Part shown: one piece after another, positions 22,177 to 34,369 of the stretch
Position numbering within the stretch: position 1 is the first letter of the stretch
Layout: every line of letters starts with the position of its first letter
Source: Symbiodinium natans
Lineage: Eukaryota; Sar; Dinophyceae; Suessiales; Symbiodiniaceae
Assembly (NCBI GenBank): GCA_905221605.1
Contig: CAJNDS010000381.1
Location: forward strand, 62,001-126,000
Reading direction: 5' to 3'
DNA: 64,000 bases
Notes under the pieces: model-generated
Database searches by the model: none
What the model was told of the DNA's origin: nothing
The model's input: only the letters and a program-made list of their open reading frames with translations
Program-made: the position numbers and the translations under genes

Positions 22177-24095
22177 GTCAGGGGTGTGTGTCGCAGTTTC
22201 CTTCAGGAAGGGGTGCTCCGGCAAGCGAAGGAGCGGCGCGGTCCACCCAAGGACAGTCGAATAAGTCAGTCAGGGCGGGTTGCTTTCAAGACTTTCAAGA
22301 GCCATACAAATTGGGCAGCGATGACACCGCCTCGGCAGGAAGACATCTTTGGAAACAAGGCGCCAGATGAGGGGCAGACGTGCTTGAGTGCAGCGAAGTT
22401 GTTGTGCTTCGGCACCTCGCTTTAGGGCAACCCGGGCAGGAGCACTTCAAGGCGCTTGTACGCCTCGTTCGTGAACGGCGCGCCGCTGAAGCTGCGAAGG
22501 GTGCAGAGGCAACTGGAGTCGAAAGTCTACGCATTGAGGTTAGACGCAGTCGTTTCAGCATCCGAGTTGCTTCCAGATAAGGGGGATGGGGGGGGGGGAT
22601 ATCAAGCTTCCCCCGCCGACTGCTGTTCCGGCACCAAAAACCGGGGCGCGCACAGGCGTCGGGGCGTCCGCCTGTCGAAGCCCCACGAACATAGAAGTCT
22701 TTGTTCTTCTGACTTTTGTGCAGGCGTCAATCTCTCCCTTCGCCGTGGAGTGACAATGCCGGAGAGCGGCTGTGGCGCTGGAAATACTGGAGCGAAAGGC
22801 AATGAAGCTTTTGGCACAGACAAGCTGCAATGCCAACATGTCCTCGAAGTCGCTGAGGGCCAGCTCCGCACATACCGGAAACAGGACATGGTGAACGTAA
22901 GGCGAAGTCCCACATGTCAGGTTTTCATGCCATCCTCCATGTTCGACCAACACGATAGGCTGCTTCCAGCACGAATCGGAGCAACATGCAGCACTTAGTT
23001 TTCATCGGCACAATGCAAATAAGCCATTACACAGCCATCACAAAATCGCATTTCTAGGCAGGATTCCAAAGATGCAGGATTCCAGGCCGGAGCGAGCAAT
23101 GCAGTCACCAGTGCAGCTTGCTTGCCCGATTTGTCAGGAGGCCAGCAGGTTTGGTTACGTAGCATGTACGTTGTCAATAGCGAATGATGAGCACCATCAA
23201 GCTTCGATTTGCTTGACTCCCAAGCGCTGGCACCAGGATCAAATCAAGCCTTCTTCGATGTCGCGAGCGCGGTGCCCAGAATCTTTGGAATGTTGCAAGA
23301 GATGTGGTTGCTTAATCGCCGATGCCCTTTCGGCGTTCGCCGCCATCTGTTATCTAACCTTTATCCAAACCCTGCCGAGAGCGCCCCAAGCCCGAAGCCT
23401 ATGCCCATCCATGGTTTCCCCTCAGGCGTTCGGCGAACTCGTAGATTTTGAGCTGCCTTCCCCAAAACCCAGAGGATTGGCAAGCTCCCTCAACCCAGAT
23501 ACCCTGGAGAGGCTTCGAATTTTGTTTACTTGCAAGGAATAGTGGATTTGGAGCTTTCCCGGACCCTGCTGACTTAAGCAACCGGAAGAATGGCTTGCTC
23601 AACTCTGATTCCGCTTTTTCCAAGAACAAGTGGACTTCAAGTCTTGCTTAATCTTCCTGCATGATTGTGACAATTATGTGAGCATCTGTTATCCCTTCTA
23701 CCGAGGTTGCTTCCTGTGGCCACCACTTTTGCACCACGTGCATCGAGAAATGGGCAGCCAGTTGCTCTTCATGCCCGCTGTGTAAGCAGGACGAGTCATG
23801 TGACAGTAAAGGCAAGCAGCGGCCCAGCGGTTCATTGCGAACGCAGGAAATGGGCGCCCTTCTGCCGTTAAGACAGCGGCATCGTGAGAAAGGCGCGGGC
23901 AATCGCCTTCCACGGGACATGTAACGAGTGCGTGAACCAGAAGACAACTTGTGAATAGGCTCTGCTCCACCAAAGCGGCGGCTCGTTCCAATGCGACAGT
24001 TGGACAGCTTGAATTTCGTGAGTCTGCATTCGATCAAGTGCTAGTGCTTCGCACATCGCGCGTCTGCCTCAGCTCAATGGTACAAATCACAGCGA
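22177..24095. other. Unassigned region with exon candidates
   Basis: Candidates on the + strand are about 22441-22560 after CCCGGGCAG|G, a Lys/Arg/Ala-rich helix (HFKALVRLVRERRAAEAAKG) that may be a late uL24 exon or another gene; 22756-22890, an ATG-started frame in a 180-codon ORF; and 23426-23531 after CCCCTCAG|G (AFGELVDFELPSPKPRGLAS). None is recognised. Confidence 0.3.
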
Positions 24096-24149
24096 CCCTC
24101 AGGCCCTCAGGCCCTCAGGCCCTCAGGCCCTCAGGCCCTCAGGCCCTCG
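24096..24149 (+). repeat. 8-bp tandem repeat CCCTCAGG
   Basis: Nearly seven perfect copies of CCCTCAGG. The unit resembles the CCCTCAG variants in the telomere-like array at 4620-4690. Confidence 0.9.
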
Positions 24150-24439
24150 ACCGACAGCAAGAGTGTCAAATGGAATTTGAAGCGCTGACTTCGATTCTTG
24201 ACTCTTGACCTCACATGACACTCAAAGCTTCAGAACCCTAGCACCGTGAATCAGAGACCCACCAGCCCTTTTTAAACGACAAAACCGTCAATCTGGCTTA
24301 TGCCCTTGATTCAACCTTTAACCCGCTGCATATTTGGAATAGATTCTTTCAGTGATCCGGGAAAGCCATTCGAAGAAACAGGGAATTCTTCCGATCATAA
24401 ACGGGTCCTTTGACGTCTTGTGCCCTGGTGGTGTTGCAG

Positions 24440-24539
24440 GAAGTGCACGTGGATGAGGCTCTGTCTTTCTTCTGCACCCAGTTGCATGATGTTTCAGTGG
24501 CAGCAGCAGTGCAGCTTGATGCCGCCCTCAATAGCATCG
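24440..24539 (+). CDS. Possible exon upstream of the LRR gene
   Basis: GGTGTTGCAG|G opens a frame of 33 residues rich in helix formers (DEALSFFCTQLHDVSVAAAV, then QLDAALNSI), closed by a GC donor candidate (CATCG|GCTTTC). It could be an N-terminal exon of the LRR protein that follows, but no phase-verified join was made. Confidence 0.3.
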
Positions 24540-25058
24540 GCTTTCTGAATATCGGGCATGGACGCAGGAGCATAGTGGTAAACTTAGTTCAACAGGATCT
24601 TCTGATTGTTTGTAAACCATCTTGGTCGTCAGGAGAAAACGCATAGAAACTAACTTGATAGAACGGCTGCCTTGCCCATGGCTGAGCTGAATCTCCGCGG
24701 CTGCGGATTGGAGGCAGGCTTGAAGACGTATGCAACACAACGGCGCAAGCCAGGGTGACCGCAAGCAGCATCTCATGAACAGCCCGCATCGAAACACCGG
24801 TACATCGGTACATCAGGCCCGGTCCGGGCCCTCGCTCCGTCCGGCTTATCGGCGTTGCGTTCCGGCGTGCCGAGTCTCTGCAAATGCCTGCCCGCACCGA
24901 TACACAGAGCCGAGCGGTGTATCGACGTAGCGGCATATTTGCCTTCCGCGGACCCCCGAACGGCGTGTCGGGGCAGCGCACTGGCGAACCTGACAAAGCC
25001 CTACAAATCAATGACATACAAGGAAGGTCGGTGTAAGAACATGATTTGGTTTTTGAAG

Positions 25059-28000
25059 GCAGCAGAGTTGGAGAGCTTAGCCCCGGCGCTGAAGGCAAGG
25101 GGAGCACATGTCTCGCTGACTTGAGCTCACTTGAAAAACGGTCGCAGGAGAAACTCAGAAACTGGAAACACTCATCAAACTCTTGCTCGGTAGGAGAAAG
25201 CGCACAACATCACTGCCGTGGACCTGAGCGACAATGCTCTCGGCGACTCTGCAGGCGTGCCAGCTGCCGGGAACACAACAAATTTGTCGTGAGCTAGTCT
25301 GCTAGACAAGTTTGGTTGCTGCTTGAGAAGTATCCTGTTTGGCCAGTGGATAAATAATGTGTGCACGCCGCAGAGAAGACCGCGCGAGACCGTTCTGGGC
25401 TGAAAAGGTAAACCTCTGCTTATCAGCACATGGTGCAAGCTATATGCTTTTTGTCGGGGTCATTCGCAGCACGTGCGCTGTACCCATCCGTACCCCTGCG
25501 ACCAGGCGGCAAAGTACTAGAATATCTAGTGGAGAACGACTTGGTGACAAGAGTGGTGCTTAATGACAACGATCTCGGAGCCTTTGCTTGAAATGTGGTC
25601 GAAGGAATCTCAAAGCAGTTCAAAGCACACAGTGAGAGAGCTGAACACTGCACTCTTCTTGATGGCCGTGACGTTGGATTGCGGGGATCTGCGGCTCAGG
25701 AGACGAAATCGCAGAGGTGTTGGCAAAGCTGGTGGAGATGAACTCCACAATTCAACAGCTGGTCCCTTGGCGATCCCAGACAGCATAGCAATTCCGCAGA
25801 CCAGAGCCAAGATGATGTCCCGGCTCTTTGGACTCTTTGCACTTGGAGCACAAGACCTGCTAAATGTGTTTTTGGCATCTGGCACCATTCGTTCACCAAA
25901 GGAGCTTCAGGGAAACGCTATCTACACAGAGGGCATCTCACGATTAGCTGCTGCCTTACCCAAAAACCGAGTCTTGGCGGCAGCTGAACGGGGTGCTAGT
26001 GGCATTTATTCAAACTTCCAAGCTTCAGGGCGAGTTGGGTCACTTGGGTCAGCAAAGGCACGCTACAGCATCTGGATCTGGGCCACAACCAGCGCCTTGG
26101 AATCCAAGCGAAGAGGAAGTTTATAAAATGGCGCATTGCTGGAGTCAGGCTCGGCATCCATGGGGCCGAGCTCCTTTCGCCGGGCTTGCCGGGGTGTCTT
26201 TCCTGCAAACTGGGAGCGAACTCGAGGCGAAGAGCTTCCGGAATATCCCAATAATTCTGGGAGCAAGTCGAATTGGTCGTGTGGGGCTTCTGGCCGGACA
26301 TTTGGCCGCAAGCATTCAGGACCATTTTTTGCATCTGCACTTCTACACAAGGTCATCGCTGACAAGCCTGAACTTGAGCGGCAACAGAATCTGTGGCAAC
26401 CTGGTTGCACTGAAGGCTTAGGTGACATGTGCATTTTTTGCGTGCTCCGTACACAAGTCGCTCGCAGAGCCACTGAACCCAATGATGTCTAGCTGTGATG
26501 ATTGCAACGTGATGCAGGAGCTGGCGCGCAGCATATTCTATTGAGCACCAAAGACGCAGGCTGCGCTGAACAGTGAGCTGAAGTGTGGGAGGAATTTTCA
26601 GCTGCAGCCTCAATTCCCAGAAATGGTCATGCATTGGCCATGGTCAGAAGCGTCTATGCCTTCGTGCTTTCAGATGTACACTACGTTTAACTGGAACCCT
26701 CTTGCTCACTGTACTGTTTTCCGTGTGCAGTAGCCAAAGAAAGTTGACTTTAACCAAACCATCAAGCCCCCAAACTCGAGGTTTGTTGAAGTATGGTCTT
26801 GCAGTTTAGAGCCTGTAAATCGACGTAAGATGATAAGGAGTATTTACAGACGATACTTGTAAGGCTTTTTTCGGGTAGTGGTCGTATTGTAAGGTCCAGT
26901 CGCTTGCCTTGCCACAGTCATGCAGGATTGCTGACATTCTTTCTGAATTGTCCGGCCGTTGTACACGGTAAGGATACGTCCTGAGAAACATGCGTGCCGT
27001 GTGCAAACACTGCCTAAGAAGCAACATGAACTGTAACGGTTTGCCCGAACAAGCAACAAACGCCCAGGATTTCAAATCCGGAACCTGAACTAGTGCCGGT
27101 GGCAAGAGGTGCGATGGCTTACCTGGATCTGGCTATGAATGAGATTGGCTCGCAGGGCATTGAGCTGATGTGCCCGGCACTGGCAGACTACTGGCAGAAG
27201 ATGGGATTGACCCTAATTAAACCCTAAACCCTGAACCCTAAACCCTAAACGCTTTGCTGCCAGTGCCTCCACTTTGATGCTCTTTGCATCGCTGTGCTGA
27301 GGAAAATGGCACCGTGACGAGCCTGAACCTGGGAGGTAACCGCATAGACGCGGAGGGCGCCGAACGTCTCTGCAGCGCGATTTCTGAGAATGCAGCGTTG
27401 CGCATCTTGATACTGGGAAAGAAGCTCGGCATGCAATTTTGGAGGTCATCCTTGCCAGCAACCCATGCACACACATTCATACTACTGGTACAAAATGAGA
27501 TCTTGTCCATTGGCACCTGCGTGTCAGGAATGAAATCGGGGAGCAGGGTGCTGCTTCCGTGGCCGCCTCTTGGTGTGAACCTAACGTCTCCAATCTGCAG
27601 ACTCCATCTGTGAAGGCCGAAAGGATACTCTTCGTTTTCTCATGGTTTTCCTCACCTGCCTCTCTTGATTCCCTTCCATTTTCTCTTGAGTGACGATATT
27701 ACCAAGGAAGCCGAAAGTAGAGGGGGAAGGAGTGCCCCCCCCTCATCACACTGTCTGAGAATGGAATTTAAGAAGTCAGAAGAGAGATGCGGCGGAGACA
27801 CAAGGTGGAGGTAGAGGCAAGAAGGCAGGGCGCTCTCTCTCGCTCTCCCCTCTGCCTCCCTTGCGCGTGTTCCCCTAAAGACCCCTAGCGATTAGCGTTG
27901 AAGCCCTCCTGAAACACATGTGCCGGCCAAGGACATGCTGAAGCGGAACGGTCGGCTGACATGCCTGGACCTCACGGGCAACAGCCAGCCTGCTGCACCC

Positions 28001-29595
28001 AGCAGAATTTCCTGAAACGAGACATCAGTCCGACGTGCAGGACCTCTGCACTTTTTACAATGTCATTTGCAACGTCAGTTATGCCCTCTCCACTTCTAAA
28101 GGCCCCATCAGTTTTGTAGAGCATCGCGCCAAATCAAGATCATTCACAAACGGAGTCGGTAAGATATGCAGAAGAAGCTGAATACTGCATGCCCTGGTGC
28201 CGACTACCCGGCCTAAGCCAACTCCAGTCCACTCAGCTTTCCTTGTCTAGTCATTCATTTCACTGCAAGTGTGTTTGTTGGCTGTTTTGCCGAGCTCGGT
28301 TCTTTCTTTGGGTGCCGGTTCAGATTTGCAGCTTTTGATGGCTCAGCTGCGAGTGTGCACGGAACATGGCTCACTTGCACAGCACCACTTTTTTCAAAGG
28401 CATTGGCGACGTGGGCACGAAGCACATTGCCACTGCAATCGAGCATCTCTGCTGAAGTTGTAGCCTCGCCAGAATGCAGGTGTCTTGCAGAAGCATCCGC
28501 TGGAACACGGATAAGCAGTATAAATGACAGGGGGAGGAGGAGGAGGAAGGTACTTCAGAGAAGAAAAAAGGAAGACGATGAATAAGAGAAGACGGAACCA
28601 TTTGTGTCTACGGCAGACCAGTCGTGCTTCATTTGCAGTTTCCATGAACCGAGGAGTGGCTTCGTTGATGAAGCATTAGGAGCATGTTCATTCGACGATG
28701 TTCATCCGAATGTACTGATTCGAGGACGCACCGGAGCTTCAAAAGCCTTGCCCTCGCTCACAATGCTATCTCTGACCAGGCCATACGCTGTGCGACTTCA
28801 GCATCTTCAGAGAACTACCGTAGCTTGAGAGAATCTTCAACTTCAGAGGACGGAAAGTTGAGGCGACTGTAGACGCCGCACCCTGGCACGCGCGCATTTG
28901 CCTGCAGGGCGCCGGTTTCCTGGCGTCTGCAGCGCACGTGGTGCCGCTGTGTTCCCTGGCTTTGGCAGGGAATGCGATTGGCACCTCAGCTACTTCAGTG
29001 CATTGCCCAAAGAACTCCGGAACTCGAGAAACAGCTCGGCTCCAGACGCTGTTGAGGCGATGATGGAGGCACCCAGTTGTTGCAAGCAGCAGGGCAGAAT
29101 CCGGAGCTGGTGGCCCAAGCCTCAGATCACGACTCTGCAGCTACTGGTAGCGCCACCGACGTGGCTGATGTGTGAGTTCACAGGATCTAGAATCCAATAT
29201 AGAATGGTACGGTGGCCCAGGGACATGTCAACCGGAGCATGGGAAGTGCAGGTTTTGAGTGTACGCGATTCTCTTTGCAGTGCAAAGCTGTGCTTTCCGA
29301 ATTGTCCGAGGCCATAGACCTGCTGCCTCGTGGCAGCAGTCGGAAGAACTCGGAAGAACCCGGAAGAACTCTCTCAAGCTCAGGGGGACATTTCTTGCCA
29401 CGCCTCTCATCAGTTCTCAACAGCTCCTAATGTGAGTGGTTGTCAGGAAGTAGCTGTGAAAAGCTCATGCGAGCACCTCCTTTGCCAAGAGCATGGCTGA
29501 GGTATAACAACCTCAGTCCTGAGATGGCCGACTCCATAGAGAAGCTCATGAGCGATAGGTCTGATACGTCACAAAGCCACCTTCAGAGCTCTTAG
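25059..29595 (+). CDS. Leucine-rich-repeat (ribonuclease-inhibitor type) protein, about one repeat per exon
   Basis: At least a dozen exons encode LRR_RI repeats, a solenoid used for protein binding. Boundaries I trust: 25194-25254 (ITAVDLSDNALGDSAG), joining in phase to 25506-about 25579 (VTRVVLNDNDLG); 25700-25761 (EIAEVLAKLVEMNSTIQQL), in phase with 25902-25976 (LQGNAIYTEGISRLAAAL); 28725-28779 (SLALAHNAISDQ), in phase with 28908-28988 (LASAAHVVPLCSLALAGNAI); and the last exon 29502-29595 (YNNLSPEMADSIEKLM) with TAG. Further repeats lie near 25059-25115, 26065-26098, 26145-26190, 26353-26400, 27109-27176, 27302-27435 and 27932-27983. Donors are mostly GC; acceptors AG|G. NOD-like or RanGAP-like proteins carry such repeats, but no NACHT or other domain is visible, so the function is unknown. 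The 5' end was not found. Confidence 0.75.
27208..27252 (+). repeat. Short telomere-like tract inside an LRR-gene intron
   Basis: Five to six CCCTAAA / CCCTGAA units in CCCTAAA orientation, directly between two LRR exons (27109-27176 and 27302-27435). Confidence 0.75.
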
Positions 29596-29903
29596 ATTAT
29601 CTTAGGCTAGGATGTTGCTGCTTGCAGCAGTCGAGGAAGGAAAAGCTTCGCTCACCTTGCAGATGAGTAATCATGAGCACCACAAATCGAAGAGCCCTCT
29701 GTTAGGACCTACCATGTGCACATCAGGAGGTACCGGCACTCTGACTTTACGCGTTCTCCGCAGGCCCTGGGCACCCTGGGCAACCCAGACAGTGACCAAG
29801 ACAACTGCCAGGCCCGCAGAAGAAAAGAATAGAAAAGACCTCCGGCCTCGAGAAAGTGAAAGGGTTGATACAGTTGATACAACCTGCGAACTTGTGCAAA
29901 CAG

Positions 29904-29962
29904 GTGTGCGGTGGCTGTCAAGATGCACACCTTCTCCTGCTTTGCGACGGATGCAACGCTGG
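29904..29962 (+). CDS. PHD-finger exon (first half of the domain)
   Basis: The exon follows GCAAACAG|G and ends at a GC donor. It encodes VCGGCQDAHLLLLCDGCNAG, the CxxC...LLLCDxC core of a PHD zinc finger, which usually reads histone H3 tails. The second half is not certainly found. A plausible partner is near 30149-30170, where GTGAGAG|GC reads GWQCPE, the typical WxCP end of the domain. The frame starts 300 bp after the LRR gene stop, so it should be a separate gene. Remaining exons were not identified. Confidence 0.5.
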
Positions 29963-32900
29963 GCACGCGTCTTAGGACTTACATCTCAGCATACACTGCT
30001 GCGTGACCCTATGACAGGCTTGCATTTCGAACAATGTCATTGATGGGTTGAGTCAATCCATGCCCCAGATGTGCGATGTAGGTACCACACCTTTTGTGTT
30101 GGAATTCCTTCCGTTCCGCCTGGAGATTGGTATTGTGAGAGGCTGGCAATGCCCCGAAAGGCGCATGCAGCATGTGCAGCATGAGGAGACTGAGTCCAGG
30201 TGCGAAAATGAGCGAGGCATAAGGCGGGTCGGAAACGCAAGCTTTCCATGATCTTTCGTGGGTATCCGGACATCGCTGCATGCCCCAGCTGAAGGCTTTG
30301 CTTGGGAAGGCCACCAGGACGTGCTGACCCCAGCAAGATATCAGGAAGGATGCGTGCGGCTGCAGAGTAGAGGATGCACCGCCATCCTCGTAGATGCTTG
30401 AACCAACAACGGCCCAGGAATCCTTCCCCACAAGTCCCCGCCTTGGACGCCGAGGCCAGTCCTTCCTCGGCTGTGGGGCAGCTGAGGCCTTCTCTTGATT
30501 CTCTTGCAGTCGTGCGAAGACAGTTTTGCTATGTTTTGCTGTTCAGTGATTTCATTGGAATGGGCAAGCCCACATGTTTGGGCCCTGTCTTACGTTCGTG
30601 GCAAAATGATCAATCGGTCAACGCCTTGTGTCTGGAGAGACAGCTGAAGAGATTGTGACTGACCTTGCTTCCCACCGAAGAGAGTCGTCTTGCCTGTTGT
30701 GTTTTTGCTGGGTTGATGTTCATTCTTGTCCTTTCTTGGATAGAAGCATTTGGAGAGCAGAATCACTGTGTCGCAATAGGCTTCTATGACTCAGGCTTTA
30801 GCTCTTCCAGATATGGTGAACACTTTGCAGATTGGCAGCAGAGAACACAAAGACCAAAGCGCAGGCTTGGATTGACCGGTAAAGGTGTGATGCCTTGGCA
30901 AACGTCGGACCAGGGGGGGGGGGGGGGGAGTGAAGCACGATTCAAGCGGTTTGGGTTGTTGCGATGGAAGTGTGATGGCGCAGATTTTTCTGCCGGGGCT
31001 GACAAATCCGGACCCGTTTTTCTGCAGCTAGCTTGCAGGCCGGGATTGGGAGGGTGGGCTCGCGAGGCGTCGGTTGCCCCTGCTTCCCAGATCTTCCATG
31101 AAGCATCACGTGCCATCATGTACCACAAGAAGCTTCTCAGGTGCCAAAATGCCCTTGGCAGCACGCAGAAACCTATCTGCCTCAAAACGCTTTCGCCCTG
31201 ACTTGCGGAAGCTGCGTGACACTGTGCCTGTGATTACACCTCGTTCGGACCAACATTGCAACTGCCTGCATCAGGGGCCTGATGCTCTGGCATGCACATG
31301 TACCAGATGTGGCATGGCCTCCATATCGCGCTCGATGGCGCCATGTCACTCAAGACGCGGTTCCCGCAGAGAGTTTTTGTCTCCCTCCTCCCCCAAGGGT
31401 ACAGGTCTGAGAACACAGAGAAAGCATGTGGAGGCTGAACAGGCTAGCCGGACAGCAGCCGATCGCCGGACGTTGCAAGAGAGCTGCTGTCGCAATTCTT
31501 TTTGGTGTCTGCACAAGGATAAAGGGCTGCAGTGATTCGCTCTTCCGCGCACCTCGTTGAGAGCTTTGCACAAGCTTCGCCCAAGATCCGCCAGGGTGAT
31601 CGACCTCGTCGTCGACTGCGTCCATGCACAGGCACCTCCCTGCATTTTAGCAATGCGTGCATCGCTACATATCCCGATCTGTGTGTGAGAGGCATACCTG
31701 GCGATCCTCCCTGACCGACTCTGTTTCCGAGCATTGTGCTTTGAGACGGTTCTAAGGCAAAAGAAAGGTGTTTGCGCATTGACCCAACTCCCTGTGTTCA
31801 TTCTTATGACCGGCTGGTATGTAGACTGCTGTAGCCGCTGTTGCCACTGCAGCTCATGCTTTACATCCAAGTTACATACCCACGCGCCGCATATCATGTG
31901 ACTTCTCAGAACAGACCAGCTGTTGGGTTGGCTGTTTAAATTTTCCAGCCCTCAGGAAGTGCGCAGGAAGGTGCCGTAGTGCCGCCAGTTCAGATCTATC
32001 TCTACAGACCACCGATACCTATACATTTCAGCTTTCCTCCTTCGTGCACCGTTCGGTGCCATGACTTTGGGATGGCTGAGGGGTGTGCTGGACTTGGTCT
32101 CGCGAAGCAGTGCAGTCTCGAGCTAGTGCCGACATGTGTCGACCCGTTGTAATGGCAGATTCTTTGTGCCGCAATTCATGCTATGTTAGGATGAAAGAAG
32201 TAGCGCTCACTGTGCGACTACAAACTTACTAGATTTGCCGGGACCTAGAAGAAGAAGTTGAATCAGCCATCGATTCATGAGGCTGCCTGGCCAGTTCATC
32301 CTACTGGCTTCGTGAGAGGCTAAGTTGGTGAAGAAACATCAAAGCTCATTGCAGCCTTCGTTGCCGTTTGGCATTCGTACCATGTGTACTTTGTACCTCC
32401 ATGGCCGCTACGCCATGCTTCTCTTTCCCCTCCGCAAGCTGGCTGAGGCTTCTTTGGACAAACTCTGGGAGCTCCAGCCCTAGATACTATCTCATTTTCA
32501 CGGCTGCCTGCATGATGTCGTGTCATCGCCTACTCGTCGCTGCAGCAGTAGCAGGAGCAGACTTAAGCGTACTATTGTCGGTATAAGCCGCTCTTCCAAC
32601 GCCAGTGTACTTGCAAGGCGAACAACACGTCAGTTTCTGAAGTTCTTGTGTGCTCGCATGTCTTTACATGCCAAGGCTTGAGCGCAAATTGCTGGAACCT
32701 CAAGAGGAGTCTGTCTCCGAGGTGGGCCAATGCAGACCTTAAATCAGATTGATACAGTGCCGCGTTCGAGAGAACGATGCAAGTTGCTGCCAGGAGGCTG
32801 GCGCCCGAAGCCAGGCCACATACTGCGCCGCATAGCCATGCTTCTTGTAGGTTTTCCTTTATGCCCTGCGCTCTTTCTCCGGGCAGGCAAATCAAAATGA

Positions 32901-33157
32901 GACACTTCCTCGAATAGAAGGGGATGCCTATTCCCTTGCGGACGAGCCAGAGCGAGGCGGATATTGCAGTGAAGTTCGGCAAAGAGATGTGCCGAGATCC
33001 TCAGCACATCTCATTGTTTCTCGGCAGGTGATGTGAGCGGCGTTGTGCAGTCCTGTTTGGAGGGCTCCTTATCCCTGAAGCAGGCCATCGTGAAACCTTG
33101 TGCTCCTTGCCTGTTGAGTCTTGTCGAGCATAGCTTTCGAAGCTTTCTCGAACGGAG
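29963..33157. other. Unassigned region, probable introns of the PHD-finger gene
   Basis: A possible exon near 30611-30680 encodes IGQRLVSGETAEEIVTDLAS, which looks like real helical protein but is not recognised. A G run lies at 30914-30928. No other domain was found on either strand, and the rest appears intronic or intergenic. Confidence 0.35.
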
Positions 33158-33216
33158 GCAGTGAAGGACGAGGCAATCGACCCAGAGGAGATCAAAGCCA
33201 TCATGGCCCGCCTCGG
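33158..33216 (+). CDS. EF-hand-like exon
   Basis: GAACGGAG|GCA opens a 59-bp exon ending at a GC donor (CTCGG|GCGC). It encodes EAIDPEEIKAIMARLG, which matches the second half of a calmodulin-type EF-hand (I-x-x-x-E-[IL]-x-x-[VI]-M-x-x-L-G). The calcium loop's first half would be in an upstream exon that I did not locate. It lies 180 bp before the repeat block, so an associated gene is interrupted, or extended, by that block. Confidence 0.4.
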
Positions 33217-33447
33217 GCGCTTCTCCGGCTGCACCTTTGACTGCCTCACATCGGCTTTGTTTGCATTGCCTGTGAACGGGAACCAAGGTTGCGCCAGTGG
33301 AGGCCAGCACATGGGCTGTACTTTCAGAGTCTTCTGGGATCTTCCTTTGCAAGCTTACAGCACGCCATGCATGCATACATATGAATATATATATATATAT
33401 ACATATGGTACCCCCCCCTCCGAAACCCCACGTCTCAGGTCACCAAT

Positions 33448-34340
33448 TCGCAGATTCGCAGATTTGTAGCCCCAATCTGCAAATCTGCGAAACCTCGAGA
33501 AACGCGGATTCGCAGATTCGCAGATTTGTAGCCCCTAACCAATCTGCAAATCTGCGAATCTACGAAACCTCGAGAAAACGCAGATTCGCAGATTTGTAGC
33601 CTCCAACCAATCTGCAAATCTGCGAATCTACGAAACCTCGAGAAAACGCAGATTCGCAGATTTGTAGCCTCCAACCAATCTGCAAATCTGCGAATCTGCG
33701 AAACCTCGAAAAAACGCAGATTCGCAGATTTGTAGCCCCCAACCAATCTGCAAATCTGCGAATCTACGAAACCTCGAGAAAACGCAGATTCGCAGATTTG
33801 TAGCCTCCAACCAATCTGCAAATCTGCGAATCTGCGAAACCTCGAAAAAACGCAGATTCGCAGATTTGTAGCCCCCAACCAATCTGCAAATCTGCGACTC
33901 TGCGAAACCTTGAGAAAACGCAGATTCGCAGATTTGTAGCCCCCAACCAATCTGCAAATCTGCGAATCTACGAAACCTCGAGAAACGCAGATTCGCAGAT
34001 TTGTAGCCTCCAACCAATCTGCAAATCTGCGACTCTGCGAAACCTCGAAAAAACGCAGATTCGCAGATTTGTAGCCCCCAACCAATCTGCAAATCTGCGA
34101 ATCTACGAAACCTCGAGAAAACGCAGATTCGCAGATTTGTAGCCCCCAACCAATCTGCAAATCTGCGAATCTGCGAAACCTCCAGAAACGCAGATTACCA
34201 GATTTGTTGGGGCGTGCAAATCTGCAAATCTGCGAATCTGCGTTTTCTCGAGGTTTCGCAGATTCGCAGACTTGAAATCTGCGTTTCCTCGAGAAAACGC
34301 AGATTCGCAGATTTGTAGCCTCAATCAATCTGCAAATCTG
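33448..34340. repeat. 68-bp satellite whose unit is a perfect hairpin
   Basis: About 12-13 tandem units with a 68-bp period (the start of TTTGTAGCC recurs at 33525, 33593, 33661 and 33729). Each unit has the arm CGCAGATTCGCAGATTTG, a short TAGCCCCCAACC-type spacer and the exact reverse-complement arm, plus CCTCGAG. At about 34195-34280 the order of arms and spacer changes, giving a locally inverted junction. The long open frame across the minus strand is an effect of the repeat. Confidence 0.95.
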
Positions 34341-34369
34341 CGAATCTGCGTTTTCCTCGACCTCAAAAT

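Noticed and set aside
30611-30690. C-terminal exon of glycerol-3-phosphate dehydrogenase
   Set aside because: IGQRLVSGETAEEIVTDL is loosely similar to the G-x-x-L-x-x-G-x-x-x-x-E-I region, but the expected preceding and following motifs are not found.
33435-34328. 297-codon open frame on the minus strand
   Set aside because: It lies wholly on the 68-bp satellite. The repeat has no stop in this frame and the peptide simply repeats every 68 bp with shifts; no conserved domain or start context.
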